From NCBI GenBank assembly GCA_015680685.1, contig MNCI01000972.1:62630-126629 (forward strand): 64,000 nt of DNA. Reading direction: 5' to 3'. This document shows, piece after piece, positions 11,262-23,384 of the stretch. The notes under the pieces are model-generated. The model saw only the letters and a list, made by a program, of their open reading frames with translations. It did no database searches and was not told the origin of the DNA. The translations under genes were made by a program, and so were the position numbers. The DNA comes from Gnetum montanum (lineage: Eukaryota > Streptophyta > Gnetopsida > Gnetales > Gnetaceae). Within the stretch, counting starts at the first letter, position 1; every line of letters begins with the position of its first letter.

Positions 11262-13860
11262 CTAAACATTATAACCTAGAAATACAAAACAAAGCAAAAG
11301 CTTCAATATTTTTGTGAAAACATCTTGCCTATTATAATATTGGATGTTTATTACATAGGATTCTATAAAGTTGTCTTGTGGACATCCTTTTTGGTTCTTG
11401 CGCAAAGATATTGTAGAACTTTCAACAAAAGGCTTAATATTTATTTTTGGAGATTTTAATGCAATGATAGGTTTACAACAAAAATCATTCAGTGGCAACA
11501 TAATGTTGACAATGTTGAAATTGTTGAAGATCATTGCTCAACATGATATTATGTAGATATCGTTCTTAATAAGATGGGACAACAACTACTAGCATGGATA
11601 AAAAATTTTGATCTTCTGATTTTCATTGGCCTTACTAAATTTCCTTAATTGTCATCATTTACTTTCAAATTATTTCTAAGACAAAAAAATAAGAATAGGA
11701 AAAAAATTTAGTACAAACACACATCGAAGGTCAAGGGAAAATATATAAATGCAGCACATAACAAATGGACTCATGAAAAATGGTATAAGGAGCTTGTATA
11801 AATTTTGGTTACATTAGCTAAATAAAATGAAAATCACAATAAGAAGATGCTTAGATGACTTGATTTGATGAGAATTACATGCAGGCTAGGCAAAATATTA
11901 AGAATATAAATATGAGTCATGACAAAGTTTAGTTAATGTATAAAAATGCTTGATTAAAACCAAGAATATTTTGTTTACACCATTAAAAAGGAACCTAGAT
12001 AGTTTTGGCAATATTTTCATCATAAAGCCTCTTCATTATTTAATTTTTCTTTTTAAAATATTTACTCATTTTATAATAAGCTATTTACAAGAGAAGATGA
12101 TAATTCTACTACTATTATACAACAAACACCTCTCTAATTTACTCTTGAGGAAGTCATGGAGAGTATTAGAAAGCTAGCATCTAGCAAAGCTGTAGATTAT
12201 ATGCAAAATTATTAAAGTAAGCAAGATATGCTATTCATAGAGAAATTTTGCACAAATTAAGGACTAAATCAACATTGAAAAATTAATAAAGGTATCTTAT
12301 TATGTAAAAAGGGGGATAAAAATAATTTAAACAATTATCAAATCATTGTTGTGAGTCATATTTTTGCTAAGTTGTTGGGCACTCTGCTAAAAAAGAGAAT
12401 CAGTTCTTGAGCTCAAGGTAACCAAGTCAAGGTAAGGTGTTGAGCAATTTTTAGACAAAATCACTCCACTATCGATTACTTAGTTACTCTTAGACATTGG
12501 ATGGAGTTTGCTAAAATGCCTAATAAAAAAGTTGTTATTTGTTTTATTGATTTTGTAAAAGCATATGATTCAGTGGCCCAATCAAAACTATGGTTATGCT
12601 TGCATAAAATTAGCCTACCTTTGGATTTAATTGTAGCAACTCAAAAATTGTATGAGGAAGTGATTACTGTAATTACATATAGTAATTTAAATAAAAAATT
12701 TTAATTTCAAAGCAAGAGAAAAATTGAAATTAAGCAAGATTGTTTATTTTCTCCAACTCTATTTGGTGTCGATGAAATGCAAGAATGGTTATGCAATGTG
12801 CAAGATAGTCATGCTATCAAAATTAGATCCCAATTAGTGAATCTTCTTTTATATGCAGATGATGTTGCCTTGATCTTTACTACTACAGGCAAAATATGTT
12901 ACAAATTTTAGAAAATTAGTCCTCATCTGATTTTCAAGTGAATGTAGGTAAAACCAAATTGACAATCTAGGATATAAGAAACATGTTATAACTTTCATTT
13001 TAAAGGTACCAATGTGCAAATACTATTTTATTTTAAATATTTGAGTCTCATTTATATAAACAATTACATATGAAGAAAGTGCATCAAAATAAAAATAGTA
13101 GGAGGCTTCAAGGCTTTGTATACTTTCAAAAACAAGTGCAAGGATTTAGGACTCTAGCCATGGAGGGTTAGAAAAAAAAAATTCAGACTATCATCTATCC
13201 TACTGTATTATATGGATGTATTATTTGGGGACCTAGACTTAGTGCTAAGCTTTAGAAAGATATTGAAAGAGTGCAAAATACTTTTCTTCTCTATGAGTTA
13301 AAGGTAAAAATGTAAACACCGTACTCAATGTTATTATGTAAATGTGATTTATCACCGTTAGAAATAGAGGCATTATGCCAATTCATTTCATACACTCATA
13401 GCTTGTATATCTCAAGGCAAGACAAATTCTTTAAAGCAATTCTTTAGGATTCGCAAGATCATGGTTGGTATTTTCAAGGGATGCAATGGTTGAGAAAATA
13501 GAATATTTCTTAAGAGGGCCTATAGTAAAATTCGAAGCATATTTGCCAACTAGTCAAGCTAAAGGTTTTAACACAAATGTGGTTTAACATGGAAGGTAAA
13601 AAACAATTTTATTTATACTACATTAAATCTAATAACCTAGATGTAGAAGCTTGCTTTCCCTTAGTTGCTATTTCAATCATGTATCAGAATGCTACCAATA
13701 AGCTTCGGTTAAGTTCTTATCATTTTAGAAGTGAGAGTATAAGATGGATTGAACTTCCCCAAGGAGAATGCATTTGTAAGTTGTGCAAATCAAGAGCCCT
13801 CAAAGATAAATTACATGTATTTCTTTCTTGTGCTGTGACTATCTATTTAAGATAACATTA
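11262..13860 (+). mobile_element. EN-RT LINE remnant with C-terminal zinc-knuckle-like end
   Basis: Plus-strand fragments appear in order. An apurinic-type endonuclease part (IFIFGDFNAMIG near 11,440) is followed by KNFDLLIF-like and TKFP-like segments. The RT palm block CFIDFVKAYDSV sits near 12,540, LLYADDVALIF near 12,850, and a long C-terminal region ends in ECICKLCKSRALKDKLHVFLSC near 13,780. That last motif resembles the Cys/His end of CR1-, RTE-X- or Dualen-like LINEs and not the L1 type of its neighbour. Frameshifts and stops are frequent. Clade placement needs a tree. Confidence 0.75.
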
Positions 13861-13999
13861 TAATGTTACAACAAAAACTTGTATACTTTGTTTTTGATGC
13901 CCCCATTGGTGTTTGGTTAATTTGTAGTTTATCTTTATTGTTTATGAAAATATAATATCTATCCAATAGATCCTAAGGGTCTTCAGACATAATAAAGCT

Positions 14000-14530
14000 T
14001 TTTTTTTTCATTTTTATTATTGCTTATTGCATAGGATTCAAAGGTGATAAACCACATCATATTAGTGTGAAATTTAGTGATTCAACTACTCAAGAAAGAG
14101 TTTGGTACAATCTTAACAACTTGAATGGGGAAAAAATTAGATAAATGAGGATCTCACAAAAGAAAAGCTTGCAAAGAAAATAGATGAATGAGAAAAAGTA
14201 ACACCAACAGATGGTAAGGTAGCTTTTCTAAATGCAAAGTATATTACATTTATAAAAGATAAAACATTTTCAAAAAAAACAAATCTAAATGCTTTGAACT
14301 ATTGATTTTTGAATATACATGGTGGCATTACCCCAAAAATTACTACACTATATAATATTGGGTTTTTAAAGAAGTTTGATTATTTTGGAGTAGTTGAAGC
14401 ATAAGAAGAAGCAGATTTGAAAAATTTTGATTTGTTTGGTTTTAGTAGAATTAAGGTAGTAAGTGTTAGATTTCACAAATGGGAAAGACCATCAAGAGCA
14501 TTATCTTGTATTTTTTTAAAAAAAAAAAAG
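14000..14530 (+). pseudogene. Possible LINE endonuclease start
   Basis: A plus-strand broken frame has a segment near 14,300-14,480 (KFDYFGVVEA, then SVRFHKWERPSRALS). Its layout suggests the first endonuclease block of a second LINE copy. The likeness is weak and the rest of the element is missing. Confidence 0.3.
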
Positions 14531-14599
14531 CTTCAAAAGATAATTAAGATAGAAAAAGATTAATGTATATAACCAAATATATTGGGGTGTGTTGGAACC

Positions 14600-14715
14600 T
14601 TGAAATAATTATATGTTCGAATTAAAACTTTATTAACTTAGCATTGCCCACCAAAATTAAACTGATGACTTGGAACTTTCAAATCAAGAGTCTTACCACT
14701 AGGCTAATACCTAAA
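14600..14715 (-). repeat. tRNA-like (SINE-like) fragment
   Basis: On the minus strand, TAGCCTAGTGGTAAGACTC is a good A-box context. A convincing B-box at the normal distance is not seen. It may be a decayed tRNA-derived SINE related to the one in the metacaspase intron. Confidence 0.35.
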
Positions 14716-15429
14716 TAGTTAGAAGAAATGTTTTGTACTCCTTGCATTTTGTAAATTTCAGTGATGCTGATGTTGATGCTAGTATCAGTTTTAGCATCAC
14801 CTTTTGTAGGACCCACTTAACTCAATATCCCAAAGTCAAACTTGCTAAAAACCAAATCCAAATGAACTTTATTTAACTTTAAGGTTAAATTTTGCAACCC
14901 TAACCGTATAAATATGGGATCAAAATCCATATTTTACAGCTAATTTCTTAAGATCTAGAGCACTTTTGTAGATTTCAAGAGATTAATAGCATGAATAGTA
15001 GGCATCTAAGCATCTCTTACATACTTCATTACCACCGTGAGTTCAATTTGGTGCCTAAGTCTCTAATAGCCCAAGCATTGACACTAATGTATTGTTAACA
15101 TCAATAAGGTAATTACTTCATCAGTTTCCAAACTTTGAATTTTTTCAGCATGAGTGTCAATATCTAGAGTAAGAGTTTTTTTTGGCTCTGACATCAGTCT
15201 TAGGACACTTAGCCAAAACAACCCTATTTTGACACTGAATCGATTCTGGTTAGCATCCATAACTTTCCCATTCATATATTCATCCTTCAAAGGTTCAATT
15301 TCACTCTCAAAACCCACATTTCTCACACAAATTGGGTTTTTATTATTAGTTTTATCTCACTTGTGTTTTTTGCAAGCACATGTAGCTTGTGCCCTTCATA
15401 GGAGGCAAACATTGCTCATTCATTAATTA
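14716..15429. other. Unassigned
   Basis: Short open frames occur on both strands but none has recognisable domains. Confidence 0.5.
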
Positions 15430-16967
15430 ATCTTTTTTTATTATTTTGGAAGAGGATGAAATGGTCCATTTTTTGGAACCATTCCTACCTAACCCAAGCC
15501 ATCCCATTGAGCTGGATCAATTCAAACAAGCTATATTAGAGAGTACCTAGTCATCAAAGATGAAGTCTAGAAAATGGTGAGTGTTGAAATTAAATAGATA
15601 TAGACTATTGGGGATAATCTCATGGGCATTCCAATATCAATTTTAGTAGAAATAATAACTAATTTTAAGACTAACATAGCAACAAAAGTGATGGCATCAA
15701 CATCCATAGCAGTGATGAAGAGGAATATTCCCATATTTCCCCATTTGCAGGCCCCTTCCATCAACCACATTCATTACCTCAAAGTTCTATTTTGTAACAT
15801 GTAAATCTCATTAATTTCAATAAATTTTTTTCTATGCACATACCTCAATCTATTACTCCCATAGCTCTACTTTAGCCACTCTCATAGTCACTGCCCCACT
15901 TGTGACTAACTTACCTTTAGCCTACAATCTCTTCCCAAGCACAACTATAGTCAATCCTATAAACTCAACTGTGATACAAGATGTTAACCCACCACATAAT
16001 CCTTTTCAAGCCTTATTCCACATGGTCCCAATTTAGTAGTTGTAGGTTTCTCTACCCTTTATCTTACACTCATGTGCACACCACATTCCTTATCACAATG
16101 TCACACTATCAATAACTATGCCTACCATGGCAATTGTTCAACTAGACTTACCAACTCAAAATATTCCTAGGACTTCTCTTGAATTGATGTTGTTACTTTA
16201 ATATCTATCCTCTAGGCTACAAGTGAATGAGAATTAAACCCAACAGGTAGCTGTATTGCATGGGAGCGATCCTACCATCTCCATTGCCAACCTCCTTGTC
16301 AACCGTATTAGTCCTTTAATCCTACTTACTCAAGTTTCCAAGGAAGTATCACTACCAAATTTTACTAAGTACAATGGGAAGTCTAATCCCACAAATCATG
16401 TAATTACTTTTTTTTAATGAGTGCATATTGCAACCCAGTTATCCCTACATCATCCTAAGAAGTTTTTCCAACTTCCTAACTTGCAAGATACTAGAATAGT
16501 ACAGATCCCTTCCCCATGGATCTATTACTTGCTTACAACATCTCCTCACCACCTTTGTGAAGAGGTTTAAGTACAACATCATCAAGGGTAATACTTTGCA
16601 AAAGATTCTCACAATCAAATAAGTCTACAACAAGTTCATCTCCAAGTTAATGGATGTCATGCTTCCACTTCCTCATGAATAGTTTTTGGATATCTTCCAA
16701 GAAGTTGTAAATGACTACATCAAAGGTAAGATAGTCTATTTTAGGCCACTTAGACTTCAGGATGCCATTAATTTTTTCAAGCACATTAAAGAGATGATGA
16801 TCTAATGCAATGATCTAGAGTGGATTAGTTTTGAAAATAAGGCTAACAAAGCATCCAACAAGGAGAAATCTTACCAAAACACAAGGTAAACAATGGCATC
16901 CAAGAACCAAACTTTAGTTGCCCCATCATCAAAAAATTATGGCAATGGGGAGAACAAGAATTCTAAT
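15430..16967 (+). pseudogene. Tat-like gypsy gag, 5' part, interrupted by copia
   Basis: A plus-strand broken gag has a proline-rich leader, then a retrotransposon gag block near 16,320-16,800. Motifs include LPNFTKYNGKSNPTNHV, FKYNIIKGNTLQ and NDYIKGKIVYFRPL. Many stops are present. The frame breaks off at 16,967 where the copia element begins after the target duplication CTAAT (16,963-16,967), and it resumes at 42,804. Confidence 0.75.
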
Positions 16968-17222
16968 TGAACAAAGAGATGAAATGAAATAGTTCTCTTT
17001 ATTGAAGTTTATGAAAGATTGCATACAAGGATTTATAGACCAACCTTATTTCATATTTTAGGTAACAGACTAAAAAAGAAAACCAATCTCCTAGAAATCA
17101 AAAATGATAAAAATAGAAGTTATAAATTAGGGAAAATAAACTTTAGAAAATTGCAATTAATCCCACAAAATTAGGAATTTACTCAATCCACAAAATCAAG
17201 AATTTACTAAGTCTTTTCAACA
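16968..17222 (-). repeat. Copia 3' LTR
   Basis: It begins TGTTGAAAAGAC on the minus strand and ends CTCTTTGTTCA, the proper TG/CA ends. The polypurine tract complement CTCCCCCTCAAG is at 17,223-17,234. Confidence 0.93.
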
Positions 17223-17233
17223 CTCCCCCTCAA

Positions 17234-17449
17234 GCTGAAGAATAGATATCTATCATTCCCAGCTTGCAAACTAAAGACTCAAAACTTGGTTTTAATAATG
17301 CTTTGGTGAGTATACCAACCTCTTGATCCTTGGTAGGAATGTAAGCTAGGCTGATTGCTCCTGAGTCAATCTCATGCTTGATAAAGCTTCTATCTATTCT
17401 AGCATGCCTCATTCGATCATGCTGAACTGGGTTGTGAATAATGCTTATT
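17234..17449 (-). pseudogene. Copia RNase H C-terminus
   Basis: The minus-strand frame ends with HARIDRSFIKHEIDSG, LAYIPTKDQ and LTKALLKPSFESL, the classic end of copia RNase H. The stop is a few bases before the polypurine tract, so this edge is intact. The upstream part vanishes into the N gap. Confidence 0.93.
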
Positions 17450-17986
17450 NNNNNNNNNNNNNNNNNNNNNNNNNNNNNNNNNNNNNNNNNNNNNNNNNNN
17501 NNNNNNNNNNNNNNNNNNNNNNNNNNNNNNNNNNNNNNNNNNNNNNNNNNNNNNNNNNNNNNNNNNNNNNNNNNNNNNNNNNNNNNNNNNNNNNNNNNNN
17601 NNNNNNNNNNNNNNNNNNNNNNNNNNNNNNNNNNNNNNNNNNNNNNNNNNNNNNNNNNNNNNNNNNNNNNNNNNNNNNNNNNNNNNNNNNNNNNNNNNNN
17701 NNNNNNNNNNNNNNNNNNNNNNNNNNNNNNNNNNNNNNNNNNNNNNNNNNNNNNNNNNNNNNNNNNNNNNNNNNNNNNNNNNNNNNNNNNNNNNNNNNNN
17801 NNNNNNNNNNNNNNNNNNNNNNNNNNNNNNNNNNNNNNNNNNNNNNNNNNNNNNNNNNNNNNNNNNNNNNNNNNNNNNNNNNNNNNNNNNNNNNNNNNNN
17901 NNNNNNNNNNNNNNNNNNNNNNNNNNNNNNNNNNNNNNNNNNNNNNNNNNNNNNNNNNNNNNNNNNNNNNNNNNNNNNNNNNNNNN
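17450..17986. other. Assembly gap, 537 N
   Basis: An unbroken run of N lies inside the copia RNase H region. The far edge is a T-rich tract. The junction between copia and the next nested element lies hidden here. Confidence 1.
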
Positions 17987-18574
17987 TTTTTTTTCTTTTT
18001 GTTTGTTTTTCTTTTCTTTTCTTTTTTATTTATTTTTATTTTTTGTTTTTTTTTGTTCTTTTTGGAAGAGCTTGCTTTCATTTCTATGCTCGTGCTCATG
18101 CGTTTGCATTTGTATCATGTACCGTGTACTGTGTTTTTCATTGCAACTACTTAGAGAATCACAGTGTGCAATAGTGTATCGAGAGTTTTGGGATGTGTAT
18201 CAAGGGGATGTAATTGAATAGGATAAGGGGAACATGATGGGGAATATAGAATGTATCAGGAGTGGGGAATGTACTTATGAATGGATTGAATAACCCAGTT
18301 GCATCTATGTACAAACTCCTCAGGCGTGTCATCCTGCAAACACAACTCCAAGAAGACAAGAAAACCACAAATGATTCGGTTAACTAAGCACTTTAAACTT
18401 GAAAACAATCAAGGTGATGGAACTACCATGTGCAATTTCAAAGCAGATAGGGTCACGAACAACATCAGCCTCATTAGGATTCATGAGACAAATTATGTAG
18501 CAAGTTTTTGTGGAACAGTTACAGCCAATTACAGCAACATATTTTTTCAAGTATTGCTTGGTCATTGATGATGT
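17987..18574 (-). other. T-rich tract and 3' tail of Tat-like gypsy segment
   Basis: Poly-pyrimidine sequence extends to about 18,060. Beyond it a 65-codon open stretch (18,577-18,380, minus) has no recognised domain. By position it is downstream of the gypsy integrase on the minus strand. Confidence 0.4.
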
Positions 18575-18975
18575 CACCAGTTTATAGTCTTAGCAGACTG
18601 TTGCAGGTTAGTTTCACGTCATAACCTTTTAGATGGTGCCAGTTTAGCATCGTAGCAGATGGTGTAATGCTAGTTTATAGTCGTAGCGAACTATGAAGAG
18701 GGAAACCAGTTTATAGTCTTAGTGGACTCTACATGCTAGTTTTACGTCATGGCCGACAAATATGGTAGTTTAGTATCATACTAGACAAAGCTCTGTGGTG
18801 TTGATTTATTGTCATGACTCCAGGACACTCTGTGGTGCCAGTTTCAAGTCATAGCCCCAGGATCATTCTATGGTATCAGTTTTATGTCGTGATGCCAGGA
18901 CCACTCTATGGTATCAGTTTTAGGTCGTGATGCCAGGACTACTATGTACCTCAATTTCATCATACATAGTACTGT
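18575..18975 (-). repeat. Degenerate minisatellite after gypsy integrase
   Basis: A diverged unit of about 35-45 bases, centred on AGTTTATAGTC or AGTTTTACGTCAT (plus strand), recurs about ten times. Read on the minus strand it translates as recurring YDxKL-type peptides. The same motif family makes up the array at 28,955-29,235. Confidence 0.7.
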
Positions 18976-18979
18976 TTCA

Positions 18980-21900
18980 GGTATAGGTGATTTGTAGGAT
19001 TAGCAAACTCATTCCCGCCATGTTAGCAAGTTTGAATTCTTTGTTACTGAATCCCTTGGTTACTAAGTAAGGCCCTTCCCAATTAGCTGAGAATTTATTT
19101 GGATGTTCATGGGCATCCTTAAGGACTAGGTCCCCTTCTTTAATCAAGTGCTTATGCAGATTGTGTTTGTGCCGTTGCCACTATTGTTTCTAGTACCACT
19201 CAATCTGATTAAGTGTTTGTACACGTTCCTCCTCCACCAAGTCAAGGTCAGCAATGTGTAGTTCATGGCTTTGGCTTTCATCAAGGAGGCCTAAGAGAGC
19301 TATCCACATCGAGGGAACCTGTAAAACAGCTTCAGATCTATATACAAGATTATAAAGAGTTTTACTTGTAGATGTTTGATGTGTCATTCTATATGCCCAC
19401 AATGCGTAGACTAATTGTTCGTGCCATCACCTCTTGCTCCGATTTAGCATCTTTTTGAGCACCATGATGATAGTTTTTCTTGTAGCCTCCGCTTGACCAT
19501 TGCTCTATGGGTAGTAAGGTGACGAGAATGTATGTTTAATACCCAGGCTTTGATAGAAGTTTTTAGTATCTGCACTGCTAAACTGTGGCCCATTGTTAGT
19601 AACGATGGTCATCGGAATACCAAAATGAGTCACGATGTTTTCTATTATGAAAGTGCAAACGTGTTTAGAAGTGATCTTCCTAAGGGGAATAGCTTCTACC
19701 CATTTTGTGAAATATTCAGTTGTAATGATAATAAAGCTATGTCCTGCGGAGGATGTTGGCGTTATTGGTCCAATTAAATATAATCCCCATCTTTGAAATG
19801 ACCATGTGATTTGTGTTGTGTGTAATTCGTTAGGTGGCACATGTATTAGTTACCATGCCTTTGGCAAATGTCACATGTCCTAACCTTGGAGAAGCAATCG
19901 TACTCCATGTGTGGCCAGTAGTAGCCCAAGCGCCTAATCTTTGTTGTCATTGCTTTGGGTGCTATGTGCCCTCCACAAAGTCCTTCGTGGACTTGTTCTA
20001 CAATCGTTTGAGCATCGATGCTACTAACACACATCAGTAGAATGCCTTCATAGGATTTGTGAGACAAGGTGTCTCCTATTAACGTGTACTACCGAGAGCG
20101 TTTTCGTATCGTGTCATTTTGAATGTTTGTCAAATGTTGTGGAGGTTTACCTCATAGAAGGTACTCTTTTATGTCATCATACCATTCTATTGTGTGTGTT
20201 GTGCTAATGGATGCTATAGGGATTTCATCGAGAGCATCGGTTATAGGTTTGGTACAATTTATTATAGAGCTAGCCAACGCATGGAACATTTTGCGTGTCA
20301 TGTTTAGGGCTAGTGTAGCAAGTGCATCGACAATGGTGTTTTTGCTTCTAGGGACATGCTGTATATCCACGTCTACTAATTGCTTCAGTAGATGTTTGGT
20401 CAAATCACAATATGGTTGCAAATGGATGGCCTTGCATGCGTAAACCTCTATGACTTGATTAATGATTAACTGTGAATCGCCTCGAATTACAAGACGTGTG
20501 ATGCTTGAAGTCAATGCTGCCTAAAGGCCTCTAAGAAGACCTTAATATTCTACCACATTATTGGTACAGGGAAAGTTTAATCGGTAGGTGAAGGGTTGGA
20601 TTTCTTTGGAGGGGTATGTTAAAATGGCCGCAACACTTCCTTCTCAGGAAGTTGAAGCTCCATCGAAATAAAGGATCACCTCGTAGTTATCAAGTACAGT
20701 GTCTATACTATTAACATTCTCATCGACAAATTCAGGGTTAATCGTTGCTTGATCATGTGTTGGCAAGACGGTCAATTGTGTGACTATTGCTTGAACTTTT
20801 GTGGAAGATTGAGCAACATAGTGTAGGTCAAACTCGATGATCATTGCTTTCCACCTAGCTATCCTACTCGACTCATAGATGTTGTTAGTAATGGTGCAGA
20901 GTACATTATTCTTGCAAATGATGTAGACTTGATTAAGGAAGAGATAATGCCACCATTTCTTCAAGGAGAATATGAGGGCAAGGCATGATTTCTCTATGTC
21001 ATTGTATCATTGTTCATAGGCAATTAAAGTGTGGTTGAAATAATATATAGGGATCTTGACTTCATCTTTACATTTTTGACAAAGCATCGATGCAATGGAA
21101 GAATCGGAAGTCACAAGGTAGATGTAGAAGGGTTGATCACCTTGTGGGGGATAAATGGTTGGCAGTTGAGCTAGCCCTTGTTTTATGTTCTTGAATGCTT
21201 CTTGGCATTGTTGAGTCCACTGAAAATGCACATTCTTTTGTAATAGGTGTTGCATGAACCTCAACTTATCCGTCAACCTTTTGATAAAGCATCTAATGAA
21301 TTGTAGTCTACCTTGTAGTCCATGTAGTTCGGTAAAGTTTTTTGGTGGTTGCATGTTAATTATTTCCTTAACCTTATCAGGGTCTACCTATATCCCTATT
21401 CTAGAGACTACAAAGCCAAGCATTTTGCCCATTTTAACACCAAAGACACACTTCTTTGGGTTGAGCCTAACGTCATATTTGAGACAACGTTTAAGCACTA
21501 GGTCTAGATTTAACCGCGATGTCGTCAACGTAATCATTGAGAAAATTAAGCATGTAATCACTAAATATATATGTCATTACTCGTTGATATGTAGCGCCTA
21601 CATTTTTAAGGCCAAATGGCATCATCGTATAGCAAAATGTGCCCCAAGGTGTCATAAAGGTTGTTCTGAGTTGATGTTCTGGATTGATTCTTATCTGATT
21701 GTACCCTAAAAATCCATCCATAAAGGATAATACTGCATGTCCAGTAGTTGTGTCAATAATTTAATCAATGCTAGGTATCAGGAAGTCATCCTTTATAGTG
21801 GCTGTGTTGAGATCACGGAAGTCAATGCATATGCGTATACTATCGTTCTTCTTAGGGACTACGACAATGTTTGATACCCAATCGAAATAATCAATAGCTC

Positions 21901-22400
21901 GGATGAAGCTGGCTTGGTAGAGCTTTGTGATTTTAGCATGAACTGCCAATGCCATCTTAGGTCTAACCTTTCATGCCTTTCGCTTCACCAGTTTGATTTT
22001 TCCATCAAGAATGATGTTGTGTTGGACGATTCGGGGGTCTAATCTTGGCATGTCGGTATATGACCATGCAAATGTTTTTATGTTGTCTTTCAGCACTTGA
22101 GTGATTTCACTGATGAGTTGTGAGTCCAGTAGGGTACTTAATTTCAATGTTCTATTTTCACCATTGAATGTAGTAATCAGGACTTCAACAAGAGGGTCTT
22201 CAGTGATATTATTAGCCTCTAGATCTAAAGTCCTAGTCATATTTTTAGGCCAGTTTGATGTTTCCTAAGTGGATGCTATTAAATTAGTATAAGTGCATGG
22301 GTCTAGATCCAAGGATTCTAGATTGATTGTTCTTTTTACCTCCCCATATGATCCACTGAAAGACAATGTTGAAAGGATATTCTTGGTGGCCATGTGCTTG
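18980..22400 (-). mobile_element. Tat-like gypsy pol segment: RT, RNase H, integrase
   Basis: On the minus strand, FAWSYTDMPRLDP (22,080) leads into RT. The RT has IRICIDFRDLN, MDGFLGYNQIRI, TPWGTFCYTMMPFGLKNVGATY and an active-site region YVDDIAVKS near 21,510. An RNase H follows (21,350-20,650), then a second RNase H-like stretch (20,514-20,152) typical of the Tat lineage. The integrase has a zinc-binding H-H-C-C motif (GGH, CDICQRHG near 19,870) and the core strand EYFTKWVEAIPL near 19,700. The end near 19,060 is an NWEGPYLV-type tail. Stops and frameshifts throughout make it dead. No gag or protease is joined to it directly; those at 29.2-32.2 kb may be its own, separated by an insertion, or belong to a second copy. 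Confidence 0.88.
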
Positions 22401-22491
22401 CTCCTGCCAATTTAAACCAGGAGCTAAGTAAGTGATGTTTGCTTGATGAAGGAGTTGTTAAATGTAAATGGGCATCAGGTAATTAATTTAC

Positions 22492-22600
22492 ATACTAACA
22501 AAATTATGGAATGTACTGATAGGTATGGCATTTTTAGGCTGTACTNATACTAACAAAATTATGGAATGTACTGATAGGTATGGCATTTTTAGGCTGTACT
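22492..22600 (+). repeat. Perfect 54-bp duplication around a single N
   Basis: 22,492-22,545 and 22,547-22,600 are identical, separated only by the N. This is what unmerged overlapping contig ends look like. Confidence 0.97.
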
Positions 22601-22956
22601 GGGCCAATAATATTCATGTCATTTTGTCATTTTGATTGAGTGTATGCAGCATTGTTAATCTTGTGCGAACCATAACTTTAAGGGATTTAAAGTCCTATGG
22701 ATTTTTATGTGCATCATTATGTATTTTTAAATGTATTTTCGTGTTGATTTTAACCTTTCTCCCCTTTCTCCCTTTTTTTTATTATTTTCTTTTTAATGTT
22801 TTGGCCTTATGCCCAAAGAACGAAATAATGAGGAATGCTAGATAATAAAGATGATGTAAATAATAATATGAAAATAAAAGCTAACCATGAACATGGTAAA
22901 TTAAATAAAAATAATTAAATTAAATTAAATTAAATTAAATTGGGAATGAAAATGGG

Positions 22957-22969
22957 GGCTATAAAGGGA
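22957..22969 (+). promoter_or_regulatory. Candidate TATA box for the antisense gene
   Basis: GGGCTATAAAGGG on the plus strand lies about 2 kb before the first recognisable exon of the plant-mobile-domain-like gene. The assignment is by position only. Confidence 0.25.
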
Positions 22970-23384
22970 TTTTGAGGTGAAAGGGGCATCATTTGTGCTA
23001 GTGGAGTTCTTGGACGCTTGGACTGTAGCATGAGCTAGGAAGTGTAGTGTAAGCACCAGTGTCAACATCAACGTGAGTTACAGGGCAATCATGAAGAGAA
23101 GAGGGAAAGCAAGCCGAGGCAAAGGGAAGAGGCAAGTGAATTTGACATTCGTGGAGGAGAGTGAAGAGCTATTCTAGCATCCCCCTCAAGCCAAGATTCC
23201 AGCATGGGATGGAGCTTTGCACAGTTAGATTTGTTTCCTCTTGTTTTTCTCCAGTATTCTATTCACAGCATTAGCTAGGGTAGCATGACTTCTATGGCCA
23301 CAATTTTTGGTTTTTTTTGGGGATTCAGGGCTTGTTTTCGGGATTTGTGGTTTGCCATTTTTGGTTGTTGTCTTTTGGGGCGTT

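Larger units (their letters stand above)
22400..23384. other. Non-coding stretch with TATA-like site and TTAAA microsatellite
   Basis: This holds the 54-bp duplication around the N at 22,546, an AATTAAATTAAATTAAA-type pentanucleotide run at 22,913-22,941, and a plus-strand GGGCTATAAAGGG near 22,957. The last could drive the antisense gene downstream. No coding signal is seen. Confidence 0.5.

Noticed and set aside
17230-18174. Long open frames across 17.2-18.2 kb on both strands
   Set aside because: They consist mostly of N translated as X. Only the minus-strand copia RNase H end is real.
18003-18221. Phe/Leu-rich frames that look like membrane segments
   Set aside because: They are translations of a T-rich tract at a gap edge.
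22492-22600. 54-bp tandem repeat as a genuine repeat
   Set aside because: The perfect identity on both sides of a single N fits an assembly overlap.
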